Shown here in pieces: positions 52,000-59,994 of a DNA stretch of 64,000 nt (the first letter of the stretch is position 1; the number at the start of each line of letters is the position of its first letter). The notes below the pieces were generated by a model. The model saw nothing but the letters and a program-made list of their open reading frames with translations. It did not search any database and was not told where the DNA came from. The stretch is from Mycobacterium sp. ST-F2 (GTDB lineage Bacteria; Actinomycetota; Actinomycetes; Mycobacteriales; Mycobacteriaceae): the NCBI RefSeq assembly GCF_001905655.1, contig NZ_JMHT01000007.1, forward strand, positions 1 through 64,000, in the 5' to 3' direction. A program made the position numbers and the translations under genes.

Positions 52000-53615
52000 A
52001 TCTCGCGGATATCGCGCAGTTCGCGGCGCAGAATCTTGCCGGCCGCGGACTTCGGGATCGCGTCGATGAACGCGACCTGCCGGACCTTCTTGTACGGCGC
52101 GACCTGGCCGGCGACGTAATCCATGATCTCGTCGCCGGACAGCGTGGACTCCGGTTGCAGGACCACGAACGCCTTGGGCACTTCCTCGCCCGATTCCGGA
52201 TCGCGAACACCGACCACCGCCGCATCGGCGATGCCCGGATGCGTGAGCAGCACGGCCTCCAATTCGGCCGGCGGCACCTGGTAGCCCTTGTACTTGATGA
52301 GCTCCTTGAGCCGGTCGACGATGTAGATACAGCCAATGGCGTCGACCCGGGCCAGGTCACCGGTGTGCAGGAAACCATCGGCGTCGATGGTCTCGCGGGT
52401 GGCCGCGTCGTTGTTGAGGTACCCGGCCATGACGTTGGGACCCCGGAAGCACAATTCGCCGACCTCGCTGAGGCCGTGCTCGGGCTGGTCGATCTCGGCC
52501 CCGGTATCGGGGTCGACGATCTTGCTGACGGCATTGGGCACGGTCCAGCCACACGAGCTCAAAGGCGCGACGGCGCCTACGATTTCGCGGCCCCCGTCGA
52601 ACGGCATGCAGTGGCTCACCGGGCTCAGCTCGCTCATGCCGTAGCCCTGCACGATGGGGCAGCCGAGCCGGTCAGCGACGGCCATCCCGAGGTCGTCATC
52701 GAGTGGAGCGGCGCCCGACATCAGGCCCTTCAGCGAATCGAGCCGGTACGAGTCGACCATCGGGTGCTTGGCCAGGGCCACCGCGACGGGCGGGGCGATG
52801 AAGGCGAATGTGCACTTGTGGTCCTGAATGGTCCCGAGGAACTGGGCGAGGTCGAAGCTGGGCATGATGACCAGCCGGGCCCGGGCGTGCAGCACGGAGT
52901 TCAGCAGCACCGTCATGCCATAGATGTGGAAGAACGGCAGCACCGCCAGCACGCGGTCGTCCCCGTCCATCGCCTGGATCGGCCGAATCTGCGCCACATT
53001 CGCCGCGAGATTCGTGTGGGTGAGCATGACGCCCTTGGGATTTCCCGTCGTACCCGAGCTGTACGGCAGGGCCGCCAGGTGGGTGGCCGGGTCGAAGCTC
53101 ACCTGCGGAGCCGGCAGTGCGGCGTCGAGAAGTTCCGCGGCGTTCGGATGGCCGTCGATCGCGCTCCCGGGACCGTCGAGGAGGACGATGCGGTCGGGTG
53201 CCAACCCGATCTGCTCGGCGGCCTGCAGTGCCTGCGGCGCCAGCGCCGTGACGGTGATGAGCATGGCGGCACCGGAGTCCGTCAGCTGCTTGGCGATGTC
53301 CTTGGCGGTGAACAACGCATTGATGGTCGTGGCCGTGGCGCCGGACCGCAGAATGCCGTGGAAGGCCACCGCGAACGCGGCGCTGTTGGGTGCCAGCAGG
53401 CCCACCACGTCGCCGACACCCAGGCCGCGGGCGGCCAGCGCGCCGGCGAACGCCTCGATCCGGGTGGTCAGTTCGCGGTAGGTGTAGTCGGCGCCCGTCG
53501 CGACCTCGGTGATGGCGATGCGATCAGCATCCGAGTCGTCCAGATCGCCGAAGATGAACTCGTAGACGGCCGTCGTCGGGATCTGGACCTCGGGGAAAGG
53601 GCTGGCGATAGTCAT
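51996..53615 (-). CDS. AMP-dependent acyl/aryl-CoA synthetase (4CL-like FadD)
   Basis: A 539-residue adenylate-forming enzyme. P-loop LPYSSGTTGNPKGVMLTH, A5 motif QGYGMSELSP, A7/A8 TGDLARVDAIGCIYIVDRLKELIKYKGYQV and the final Lys in PKSAAGKILRREL. The order fits 4-coumarate-CoA-ligase-like FadD proteins that load medium aryl or alkyl acids onto CoA. Transcribed in the same direction as the P450 operon upstream, with an 81-bp gap bearing a 12-bp palindrome, so it may be linked to that pathway. Confidence 0.9.
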   Translation of the reverse strand: MTIASPFPEVQIPTTAVYEFIFGDLDDSDADRIAITEVATGADYTYRELTTRIEAFAGALAARGLGVGDVVGLLAPNSAAFAVAFHGILRSGATATTINALFTAKDIAKQLTDSGAAMLITVTALAPQALQAAEQIGLAPDRIVLLDGPGSAIDGHPNAAELLDAALPAPQVSFDPATHLAALPYSSGTTGNPKGVMLTHTNLAANVAQIRPIQAMDGDDRVLAVLPFFHIYGMTVLLNSVLHARARLVIMPSFDLAQFLGTIQDHKCTFAFIAPPVAVALAKHPMVDSYRLDSLKGLMSGAAPLDDDLGMAVADRLGCPIVQGYGMSELSPVSHCMPFDGGREIVGAVAPLSSCGWTVPNAVSKIVDPDTGAEIDQPEHGLSEVGELCFRGPNVMAGYLNNDAATRETIDADGFLHTGDLARVDAIGCIYIVDRLKELIKYKGYQVPPAELEAVLLTHPGIADAAVVGVRDPESGEEVPKAFVVLQPESTLSGDEIMDYVAGQVAPYKKVRQVAFIDAIPKSAAGKILRRELRDIREI

Positions 53616-53642
53616 GGCGTCTTAGATCGAACCATGCCGGGG

Positions 53643-53654
53643 TGACGTGCGTCA
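53643..53654. promoter_or_regulatory. TGACG-TG-CGTCA palindrome upstream of the CoA synthetase
   Basis: A 12-bp near-perfect palindrome, 28 bp before the acyl-CoA synthetase start, in the short gap after the ferredoxin gene. It is a possible operator with no regulator identified. Confidence 0.35.
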
Positions 53655-53696
53655 TGCCGGTTGACTGCCGCTGTGGGGCCGGGTTATCGGGCCGCG

Positions 53697-53891
53697 TTAC
53701 ATCTCGTCGATCAAGCGCAACGCCCCCGTCGGGCAGGCCGCGACTGCCCGGCGCAGCACCGGCAGGTCGACATCGGTCGTGTCACCGATGTCGACCGTGC
53801 CGCCGTCAGCTACCCGGAACACGGTGCTGTTGATGCCCTCGCACATGCCCATGCCGATACAGATGTCGCGATCGACCTCCACCCGGCTCAT
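53697..53891 (-). CDS. P450-type ferredoxin (3Fe-4S/4Fe-4S)
   Basis: A 64-residue ferredoxin. VDRDICIGMGMCEGINSTVF gives C-x5-C, and the third cluster Cys is in AACPTGALRL. The middle position between the first two Cys is Met-Gly instead of Cys, as in the 3Fe-4S ferredoxins that serve actinobacterial P450s. ATG at 53891 overlaps the P450 stop (ATGA), so it is very likely the direct electron donor of that enzyme. Confidence 0.92.
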   Translation of the reverse strand: MSRVEVDRDICIGMGMCEGINSTVFRVADGGTVDIGDTTDVDLPVLRRAVAACPTGALRLIDEM

Positions 53892-55099
53892 GGCTGCGCC
53901 GTGAACGGAAGGTGGGTCGGGCGGCGCACATAGCTGCCTTCGGCGTACTCGACCGCCTCGGCGTCGACGTCGAAGTCCGGGCAGCGGGACAGCAGTTCCT
54001 CGAGCGCGACGCGGGCCTGCATGCGGGCCGCTGCGGCACCCAGGCAGTGGTGGTTGCCATGGCTGAACGTCAGGATCTGAGCGGGCCGGCGCAGCACGTT
54101 CAGTTCCTCGGCATCGGGTCCCCACTGCCGGTGATCGCGGTTGCCCGAGCCGTACAGCAGGAAGGTCTTGCGGCCGGCCGGAATGGTGGTGCCCTCGATC
54201 TCGACGTCGCGGGTCGTCATGCGCGCCAGGCCCTGTACCGGGGACGTGAGCCGCAGCAGTTCTTCCACGGCGTCCGGGATGCGTGTCGGATCGTCGATCA
54301 GGAGCTGCCGCTGGTTGCGGTGCGCGGTGAGCAATTGCACTGCGCCGCCGAGCATTCCGGTGGTGGTGTCATTGCCGCCGGTGATCATCGTGAAGGCGAA
54401 GCCCAGGATGGAGAGGATTCCGGACATGTCGCCGTCGGCGCCGAAGCCGGCTTCCACCAGATGCGAAACGGTGTCGTCTTCAGGATTCTTCTGGCGGTAG
54501 GCGATCAATTCGTTGAAGTAGGTGAACAATTCGGCGATGGCCGGGGCTGCCGCGGGCTGGTGCCCGGTGGCGTTCGCGGCCACGATGGCATCGGTCCACG
54601 CGTCGAACCGGTCCCAATCTTTTTCCGGGACACCGAGATAATGCGCCACCACCATGGTCGGCATGGGTTTGAGGAATTCGGTGATGATGTCGCCGGTGCC
54701 TTTGGCGCGCAACTTCTCGATGCGGTCGACCACGAATTCGCGCACCTTTGGTTCGATCGCGGTGACCTGCCGTGGGGTGAACCCCTTGGCCACCAGGCGC
54801 CGGAAGGTGGTGTGGACCGGCGGATCCTGCATCACCATCGGCGGATTGTCCTTGATGCCAACGGCTTCCATGTCGTCGTAGTTGAAGGTGAGGCCCTGGG
54901 CCGACGAGAAGGTCTCGTGGTCTTTCGCCGCCGCGGAGATGTCGGCATAGCGCGACAGCACCCAGTAGTCCTTGTCCGGGGCGTGCTCGGGGATGACGTG
55001 GTGAACCGGATCATGTTCGCGCAGTGCGGCATACATGGCCCAGGGGCTGCGCCAGGTGGCGGCGGAACCGGGGGTGAAGGTGACGGCGGTGGTGGTCAT
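53888..55099 (-). CDS. Cytochrome P450
   Basis: A 403-residue soluble P450. I-helix TMITGGNDTTTG holds the oxygen-activating Asp-Thr, K-helix EELLR gives ExxR, and the haem-thiolate loop is TFSHGNHHCLGAAAARMQ. The N-terminus has no membrane anchor. The subfamily cannot be set from motifs alone. It overlaps by ATGA both the upstream DUF1214 gene and the downstream ferredoxin gene, forming one operon under the IclR regulator. A hydroxylation of a hydrophobic acid or terpenoid is plausible, with the nearby CoA synthetase activating a product. Confidence 0.93.
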   Translation of the reverse strand: MTTTAVTFTPGSAATWRSPWAMYAALREHDPVHHVIPEHAPDKDYWVLSRYADISAAAKDHETFSSAQGLTFNYDDMEAVGIKDNPPMVMQDPPVHTTFRRLVAKGFTPRQVTAIEPKVREFVVDRIEKLRAKGTGDIITEFLKPMPTMVVAHYLGVPEKDWDRFDAWTDAIVAANATGHQPAAAPAIAELFTYFNELIAYRQKNPEDDTVSHLVEAGFGADGDMSGILSILGFAFTMITGGNDTTTGMLGGAVQLLTAHRNQRQLLIDDPTRIPDAVEELLRLTSPVQGLARMTTRDVEIEGTTIPAGRKTFLLYGSGNRDHRQWGPDAEELNVLRRPAQILTFSHGNHHCLGAAAARMQARVALEELLSRCPDFDVDAEAVEYAEGSYVRRPTHLPFTAQP

Positions 55100-57534
55100 G
55101 CGGACTGTGCTCCTGTGGTGAGCTGGGGGAAGGGGCCGAAGCGGTCGTTGTAGCCGTCCAGGCGGGCGGCGAGTTGGGCCTGTCGTTCGGCATCGGTGAC
55201 GTACTTGGTGTCGGCCGGCAGCACGGTGCCGAGCTGGTCGAGGGTGACGACCTGCTGCGAGACGATCATCGGCACCGCTGGGTTGTTGGGGTCCAGGGCC
55301 TGGAACCGGATGTAGAGGGTGCCCTGGTTCAGGCCGCCCGTGGAAACCCAGTTGGCCACGCCGGGGTCGTCGGGGGAGATGACCAGCGTGTAGGTGCCGT
55401 CCGGATTGGCGATCGACTGAACGTTGTTCAGACTCGTCTGCTCGGTGCCGTCACCGGGGGAGAGCTCCCAGTCGTTGGTCACCGGAACTACGAAGTATCC
55501 GGCATTGCCGGGATTGATGGTGATCACGAGGGCCTGGTCATCGGCCAGCTGGAAGTAGCCGAGGCTCTGCTTCTGCGACACCAGGGTGCCGGGGAAGTTG
55601 AACGGCTGCGTCAGCGTGTTGGGTGGCTTGAGCTGGCCGGTCTGCAGATTGACGGTGACGATGTCCAGCGCCGTATTGTGCGCGGCGGTACCGAAATTCG
55701 CGAGGATGTCGACGGTGTGGGCGACCATCTGGTCGTACGTCTCCGCCCGGGATCCCTCGGGGCCGCTCGTGCGCGTGACGGTGAGGCTGGGCGCCGATTC
55801 GGTGTTCCAGTCCGCCATCGTGTACCGGACGAAGATCTGCTGGGCGTCCGGCGGCAGATAGATGTGGTTGGTCTGGCCGGGTTGCGTGGGATTGCCGTCG
55901 ACCGTGATGGTGAACGTGCCGTCGGGGTTGACCACGAGGTTCTTCGCCAACAGATTGCCGATCGGCTTGGCGTCGCTGATGTCGGCGTAGACGCCGAAGT
56001 TTCCGTCGACGGGAACGCCGCCGAGGTACTTGCCGGTGATCACGTAGGTCGAATCGCTGCGCACCGGGATGGTGCGGTAGATGGTGTCGGGATTGTCGTA
56101 GATGAAACGCCCACCCGGGGTATCCGTGCCGTACCAGCTGTGCGCGCGCATGTCGACGGCCATCACCAATGGGTTGTCGGGGTCGTTGTTGACGACGGTC
56201 ATCGCGGCATTGAGCGCCTGCTCCCGGGCCGCCTGGTCCAGCAGCGCCAGATTCTTGGCGTCGACGCCGCCGACCAGGCCGAACCGCTGCTGCGCGTGCG
56301 CCAGCCACGCCGCCTTGAGGGCCTCGATGGCGGCCTGCACCTCCGGGGTGTTGACGATGTCCTGGGCCTTCTGCTCCAGCGCGATCTGGTCGGCGGTGCC
56401 GAGCGGGCTCGTCGGCTTCACGGTGACCGTCACCGTTTCTGTGGTGGTGGCGCCGGCGTTCGGCTGGAACAGCTTCAGCAGGTTGAAGTGGAACGGATTG
56501 CCGGGCCGGTCATCGACGGTGACCGTGAATGTGTCGGTGCCGCCGGTGAAAGCCATTGCGTCACTTGGGGTGTACGTGAATGTGCCGTCGGGCCGTACCG
56601 TCACCGCACCCTTCGTCGGGCCCTTGTCGACGGTGTAGGTGAGCTTGTCGCCATTGGCGTCGGTGGCCTTGAGGTCGCCCTTGATGACGCCGCCGAACGT
56701 CTGGCTGGTCTCGGTCTGCTTGTAGTTGATGATCGGCGCGGAATTGAAGAAGGTGTTGCCGATCTCGCGGCGAATCCAGCTGAACAGGGTCCAGAGCACC
56801 GGCGCCTGCGGCGGGGTGGCCGGACCGGTTCCGGCGTGCGGGACCAGTCCGATGGCGCCGAGCAGGCTCGACACCACCTGGGTGACGAAGTTTCCACCGG
56901 TCGCGGCCGTGGATACCGGTTGTGTTGTGGCCGTGAGGGAATTGATCTTGGTCGCGGCGGCGGACAGGGCCGACGACACCGTGGTGGCGGCGGATGCCGC
57001 CGAAGGCGCCTGGGCTGCAACCGGTTTCGGCGTCGCCACTGCCGCGGTCTTGCTGGTCTGCTGCGGTGTGGTCGCGGCGGTCGCCTGGGCGACGGACACA
57101 GCGGGCTTCGGTGCCCGGTTGCGGGTCCGGTCCTGGCGCGGCTTCTTCGGTGTCGCGGTGGGCTTTTCGTCGGAAGTATTGGTCGGGGGTGTTTCGGCCT
57201 TGTCCGGAGTCGTGGCGGACGACGCCGTCGGGTCATTCGTGGCCGGCTCGTTCTTGATTGCCGAATGCTTCTGCCGCTTAGGCGCTTTCGCCTTCTTGGT
57301 GGGCTTCTCGGGTTTCTTGATGGTCGACGACGGGCTGTCAGCTGACGACGACACGGAGGTGCCGGCGTCGGTGCCGGTATCGGCGAGGCAGATGGCGGGG
57401 CCGTTGGCGATGGCCACGCCGATGCCGAGGGCCACGGCCAATGCGCCCACGCGCCCGATGAAGCGCGCGTGGCCTGAGCCTTGGCCCGCGCTTGCCGAGC
57501 GTCCCAGGTGGTTCAGCGTCGTCGCTGTATCCAT
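55096..57534 (-). CDS. Exported Ig-like/DUF1214-domain protein
   Basis: An 812-residue secreted protein. Signal peptide with core VGALAVALGIGVAIANGPAICLA (about 28-51). A Lys/Pro/Thr/Ala-rich linker covers about 60-210. A cadherin/VCBS-like domain (APIINYKQTETSQTFGGVIKG...TFTYTPSDAMAF) covers about 262-370. A large C-terminal part (about 400-800), with RSDSTYVITGKYLGGVPVDGNFGVY and RYTMADWNTE, resembles DUF1214 proteins. This architecture recurs among large mycobacterial surface proteins of unknown role. It is first in the P450 operon and has an IclR-type dyad 16 bp before its ATG. Confidence 0.8.
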   Translation of the reverse strand: MDTATTLNHLGRSASAGQGSGHARFIGRVGALAVALGIGVAIANGPAICLADTGTDAGTSVSSSADSPSSTIKKPEKPTKKAKAPKRQKHSAIKNEPATNDPTASSATTPDKAETPPTNTSDEKPTATPKKPRQDRTRNRAPKPAVSVAQATAATTPQQTSKTAAVATPKPVAAQAPSAASAATTVSSALSAAATKINSLTATTQPVSTAATGGNFVTQVVSSLLGAIGLVPHAGTGPATPPQAPVLWTLFSWIRREIGNTFFNSAPIINYKQTETSQTFGGVIKGDLKATDANGDKLTYTVDKGPTKGAVTVRPDGTFTYTPSDAMAFTGGTDTFTVTVDDRPGNPFHFNLLKLFQPNAGATTTETVTVTVKPTSPLGTADQIALEQKAQDIVNTPEVQAAIEALKAAWLAHAQQRFGLVGGVDAKNLALLDQAAREQALNAAMTVVNNDPDNPLVMAVDMRAHSWYGTDTPGGRFIYDNPDTIYRTIPVRSDSTYVITGKYLGGVPVDGNFGVYADISDAKPIGNLLAKNLVVNPDGTFTITVDGNPTQPGQTNHIYLPPDAQQIFVRYTMADWNTESAPSLTVTRTSGPEGSRAETYDQMVAHTVDILANFGTAAHNTALDIVTVNLQTGQLKPPNTLTQPFNFPGTLVSQKQSLGYFQLADDQALVITINPGNAGYFVVPVTNDWELSPGDGTEQTSLNNVQSIANPDGTYTLVISPDDPGVANWVSTGGLNQGTLYIRFQALDPNNPAVPMIVSQQVVTLDQLGTVLPADTKYVTDAERQAQLAARLDGYNDRFGPFPQLTTGAQSA

Positions 57535-57549
57535 TCATTCTCCCGATGA

Positions 57550-57565
57550 TGACGAATAATTGTCA
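57550..57565. promoter_or_regulatory. IclR operator upstream of the DUF1214-P450-ferredoxin operon
   Basis: TGACGAATAATTGTCA is a dyad with TGAC/GTCA arms, ending 16 bases before the ATG at 57534. A near-identical TGACGAATAGTTGTCG lies upstream of the IclR gene. The rest of the 161-bp gap to 57695 shows nothing else. Confidence 0.78.
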
Positions 57566-57695
57566 TAGTGATGCCAAATATTTGGCGACGAGCAGATGGT
57601 AAGCATCGCGGGCGCGGACGCGCAAGGGTTGATTTCCGGCCGGCGGGCAGCGTCTGGTACCCGCTGAATGTCAGCGGGTTCGGGGGTTGTTGCTG

Positions 57696-58592
57696 CTAGC
57701 GGTTGCTGAGCTTTGCTGCGGCAGCGCGCAATTCGTTGATGTACAACGTGCGGTCGGCGGCGCTCACCGAGGGGTTGAGTGGGCCCAATTGGAGCTCATA
57801 CGCCGCGTAGCCGTCGGCGTTGAGCACTGCGCAGCTCAGGTAGCTCACCGGGAGGGGCTTGGTGGTATTGAGTTGCTGCGTGCTGTACGGGTGTCTGCCG
57901 AGGCTGACCAGGGTCTCGAAGACCCGCTGGCGCAGGGCGCCGTTGCGGGGGTGCTCGGACAGGAGCAGGGCGACGTCGCTCAACACGCCCAGCACCTCGG
58001 GATCGGAGTCGCCCATGCCGAACACCGCGACACCGTCATGGTGAAGTTGCTCGAGCATGTCGCTCAAAGCCGGACGTAGTTCCTGAGGTGCGGTGGCCAG
58101 CCACTGTTGTTGACTGGCCGCGTCCCGGCGGGCGATGACGGAGGCGCCGGCCGGCGCGGTCAGGGGCAGTCGCACGCCGACGCCGACGCCGCCGGGTATG
58201 TGGCCGACGCCGCGGACCACGTTGACGAACGTCATCTCGGTGGTACCGACCATGGCCAGTGAGACGCCGCAGCCGGTTGCGTTCGCCAGATCGTGCAGGA
58301 CTTCGACGTGATTCTCCGGCAGGGGCAAGGCATTTCGCACGGCCTCGGCGACGCCGAGCATGCCCGGACCGAGCGTGTAACTCCGATCGGCAAGGCGCAC
58401 AACCCAACCCGCGCGTTCCAACGCCAGCAGAATGGAGGTGACCGTCGCGCGGTTGAGTTCCAGCCGGGATGCGATCGAGGCCACCGAGCTGGGCTCGGAC
58501 TGCTGCGCCAGGAGTTCGACAATGCTGACGACGCGATCGGTGGGGGGTGAGCCCGCCCGGGCGCTGTCTTCCAGCGGAGTGCCGCGTGCCAT
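57696..58592 (-). CDS. IclR-family transcriptional regulator
   Basis: A 298-residue regulator. The N-terminal winged helix is VVSIVELLAQQSEPSSVASIASRLELNRATVTSILLALERAGWV and the GAF-like effector domain follows. ATG at 58592 is preferred to a frame reaching 58718, because the longer version would cover the operator at 58629. It is upstream of and co-oriented with the DUF1214-P450-ferredoxin operon, and a shared 16-bp dyad before both suggests autoregulation plus control of that operon. Confidence 0.88.
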   Translation of the reverse strand: MARGTPLEDSARAGSPPTDRVVSIVELLAQQSEPSSVASIASRLELNRATVTSILLALERAGWVVRLADRSYTLGPGMLGVAEAVRNALPLPENHVEVLHDLANATGCGVSLAMVGTTEMTFVNVVRGVGHIPGGVGVGVRLPLTAPAGASVIARRDAASQQQWLATAPQELRPALSDMLEQLHHDGVAVFGMGDSDPEVLGVLSDVALLLSEHPRNGALRQRVFETLVSLGRHPYSTQQLNTTKPLPVSYLSCAVLNADGYAAYELQLGPLNPSVSAADRTLYINELRAAAAKLSNR

Positions 58593-58628
58593 CGATGCTC
58601 CTGCCGTATGGGTACGCGGAGCATCGTA

Positions 58629-58644
58629 TGACGAATAGTTGTCG
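58629..58644. promoter_or_regulatory. IclR operator upstream of its own gene
   Basis: TGACGAATAGTTGTCG matches the site at 57550 at 14 of 16 positions and lies 36 bp before the chosen IclR start. Confidence 0.75.
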
Positions 58645-58673
58645 TTGGCGTGTAGCGGTGAGCGTCTTGGTGT

Positions 58674-58731
58674 CGAGAAGGACCGAATGGTTGTTTCTGA
58701 GGTCGTCAAAGCGACCATTTGGTCCTTCTCG
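58674..58731. repeat. 20-bp inverted repeat, probable terminator of the F420 oxidoreductase gene
   Basis: CGAGAAGGACCGAATGGTTG and CGACCATTTGGTCCTTCTCG pair over 20 bp with two mismatches around an 18-nt loop. It begins 26 bp after the stop of the minus-strand gene at 58758, so termination is the simplest role; the arms are longer than needed for that. Confidence 0.6.
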
Positions 58732-58757
58732 GCGACGGGGCGTCAGACTGTGCGGGA

Positions 58758-59171
58758 CTAAGCCTCGCCGCGGTCCAGCAGCTCGCTGGAGCCGAGGACG
58801 CGTTCCACCCGAACCTCGATCACCACGCGCCGGGGATTGACGCGCGGGGTGCGGTAGCGCTGGGCGTACCGGAGCTCGGCGTCACGAACGTCGTCGACGT
58901 CGTTGCTGACCGTCGACTTGCCCTCGAGCGACAACCAGCGGGCGCCGTCGACCTGGCTCAGCACCGCGACGCCACGCTGGGCCGCGTTGAGGGCCTTCTG
59001 CGAGCCGCCGGTGGTGATGACGCGCGCGATGTGGGTCTTCGGGTCGAAGGTGAAACCGACAGCCACGACGTGCGGGGAATTGTCCGACCGCAGGGTGGTC
59101 AGCATCGCCAGATGACGCTCGGTGAGGAATGCCAGCGCGTCACTGGTGAGCCGTGTCGTTGCCTTCGCCAT
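58758..59171 (-). CDS. F420-dependent biliverdin-reductase-like PPOX protein (Rv2074-like)
   Basis: A 137-residue split-barrel flavin/deazaflavin oxidoreductase. [32 protein letters not shown] and [13 protein letters not shown], then [15 protein letters not shown] and [15 protein letters not shown], are nearly identical to remembered M. tuberculosis Rv2074, shown to reduce biliverdin with F420H2. ATG at 59171 or the one just before it is the likely start; the frame opens with a TTG at 59180. Divergent from the SDR gene by 35 bp. Confidence 0.9.
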   Translation of the reverse strand: MAKATTRLTSDALAFLTERHLAMLTTLRSDNSPHVVAVGFTFDPKTHIARVITTGGSQKALNAAQRGVAVLSQVDGARWLSLEGKSTVSNDVDDVRDAELRYAQRYRTPRVNPRRVVIEVRVERVLGSSELLDRGEA

Positions 59172-59206
59172 CATGGTCAAAACTAGCGCAGGCGATAATC
59201 GCTGCC

Positions 59207-59965
59207 GTGAACGACACGGTGAATAGCGGCGGTGAGGTGGTCGTCATTTTCGGCGGCCGAAGCGAGATCGGCCTCGAGCTGGCCACTCGTCTGGCGCCCG
59301 GCAACACGGTGGTGCTCGCCGCACGTCGCGCACACCAGCTGACCGAGGAGGCGCAGGCGGTCCGCGCGGCAGGCGCCGCCGAGGTGCAGACCTGCGAGTT
59401 CGACGCCGACGACCTGACGTCGCACGCCGCATTGATCAGCACGATCGAAGCCGAGCACGGGCCGATCGGCACCGCGGTCCTGGCCTTCGGCGTTCTTGGT
59501 GACCAGGCCCGGGCCGAGGTGGACGCCGCGCACGCGGTGGCCGTCGTGCACACCGACTACGTGGCGCAGGTGAACCTCCTGACTCTGCTGACGCAGCGCA
59601 TGCGCGCCGTGGGTCGGGGACGGCTGGTGGTGTTCTCGTCGATCGCCGGGGCGCGGGTCCGTCGGGCCAACTACGTCTACGGGTCGGCCAAGGCGGGCCT
59701 GGACGGCTTCGCCTGCGGGTTGGCCGACGCGCTGCACGGCACCGGCGTCCAGTTGCTGATCGTGCGGCCGGGCTTCGTCATCGGCCGGATGACCGAGGAT
59801 ATGGAACCGGCGCCGATGTCGAGCACACCGGCGCAGGTCGCTGAGGCCGCGGCCCAGGCACTCAAGAAGGGCAAGTCGGCGGTGTGGGTGCCGTGGGGGA
59901 TCAGGCCACTGATCTTCGCGACGCGTTTTGTGCCGAAGGCGATCTGGCGGAAGATGCCGCGATGA
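59207..59965 (+). CDS. SDR-family protein (Rv2073c-like)
   Basis: A 252-residue short-chain dehydrogenase-like protein. The glycine motif is atypical, [19 protein letters not shown], with Gly-Arg-Ser in place of GxxxG. Catalytic YxxxK is YGSAK, with Ser in [17 protein letters not shown] follows. In M. tuberculosis Rv2073c sits beside cobL, as here. GTG at 59207 keeps the N-terminal strand. The stop overlaps the ATG of the mini-ORF before cobL. Confidence 0.85.
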   Translation: MNDTVNSGGEVVVIFGGRSEIGLELATRLAPGNTVVLAARRAHQLTEEAQAVRAAGAAEVQTCEFDADDLTSHAALISTIEAEHGPIGTAVLAFGVLGDQARAEVDAAHAVAVVHTDYVAQVNLLTLLTQRMRAVGRGRLVVFSSIAGARVRRANYVYGSAKAGLDGFACGLADALHGTGVQLLIVRPGFVIGRMTEDMEPAPMSSTPAQVAEAAAQALKKGKSAVWVPWGIRPLIFATRFVPKAIWRKMPR

Positions 59966-59994
59966 GCGCTTGCGCGAAGAGCAGAGGGCACTGA
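59962..59994 (+). CDS. Intercistronic 10-codon mini-ORF ([10 protein letters not shown]), copy B
   Basis: Its ATG overlaps the SDR stop (ATGA at 59962-59965) and its TGA (59992-59994) shares one base with the cobL ATG. The 43-nt block 59955-59997 is 41/43 identical to the block at 22329-22371 on the other strand; both mini-ORFs begin [14 protein letters not shown] inside it can act as ribosome binding site for cobL. It forms an unbroken translational relay from SDR to cobL. Confidence 0.55.
   Translation: MSACAKSRGH

Noticed and set aside
53888..55099. Unusual haem-binding loop in the P450 (FSHGNHHC in place of FGxGxHxC)
   Set aside because: This Ser-His variant is frequent among actinobacterial P450s and keeps the Cys ligand, so it is not an anomaly.
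55174..57345. 723-codon open frame on the plus strand
   Set aside because: Antisense to the DUF1214 protein gene, which has a signal peptide and coherent domains; the product is low-complexity.
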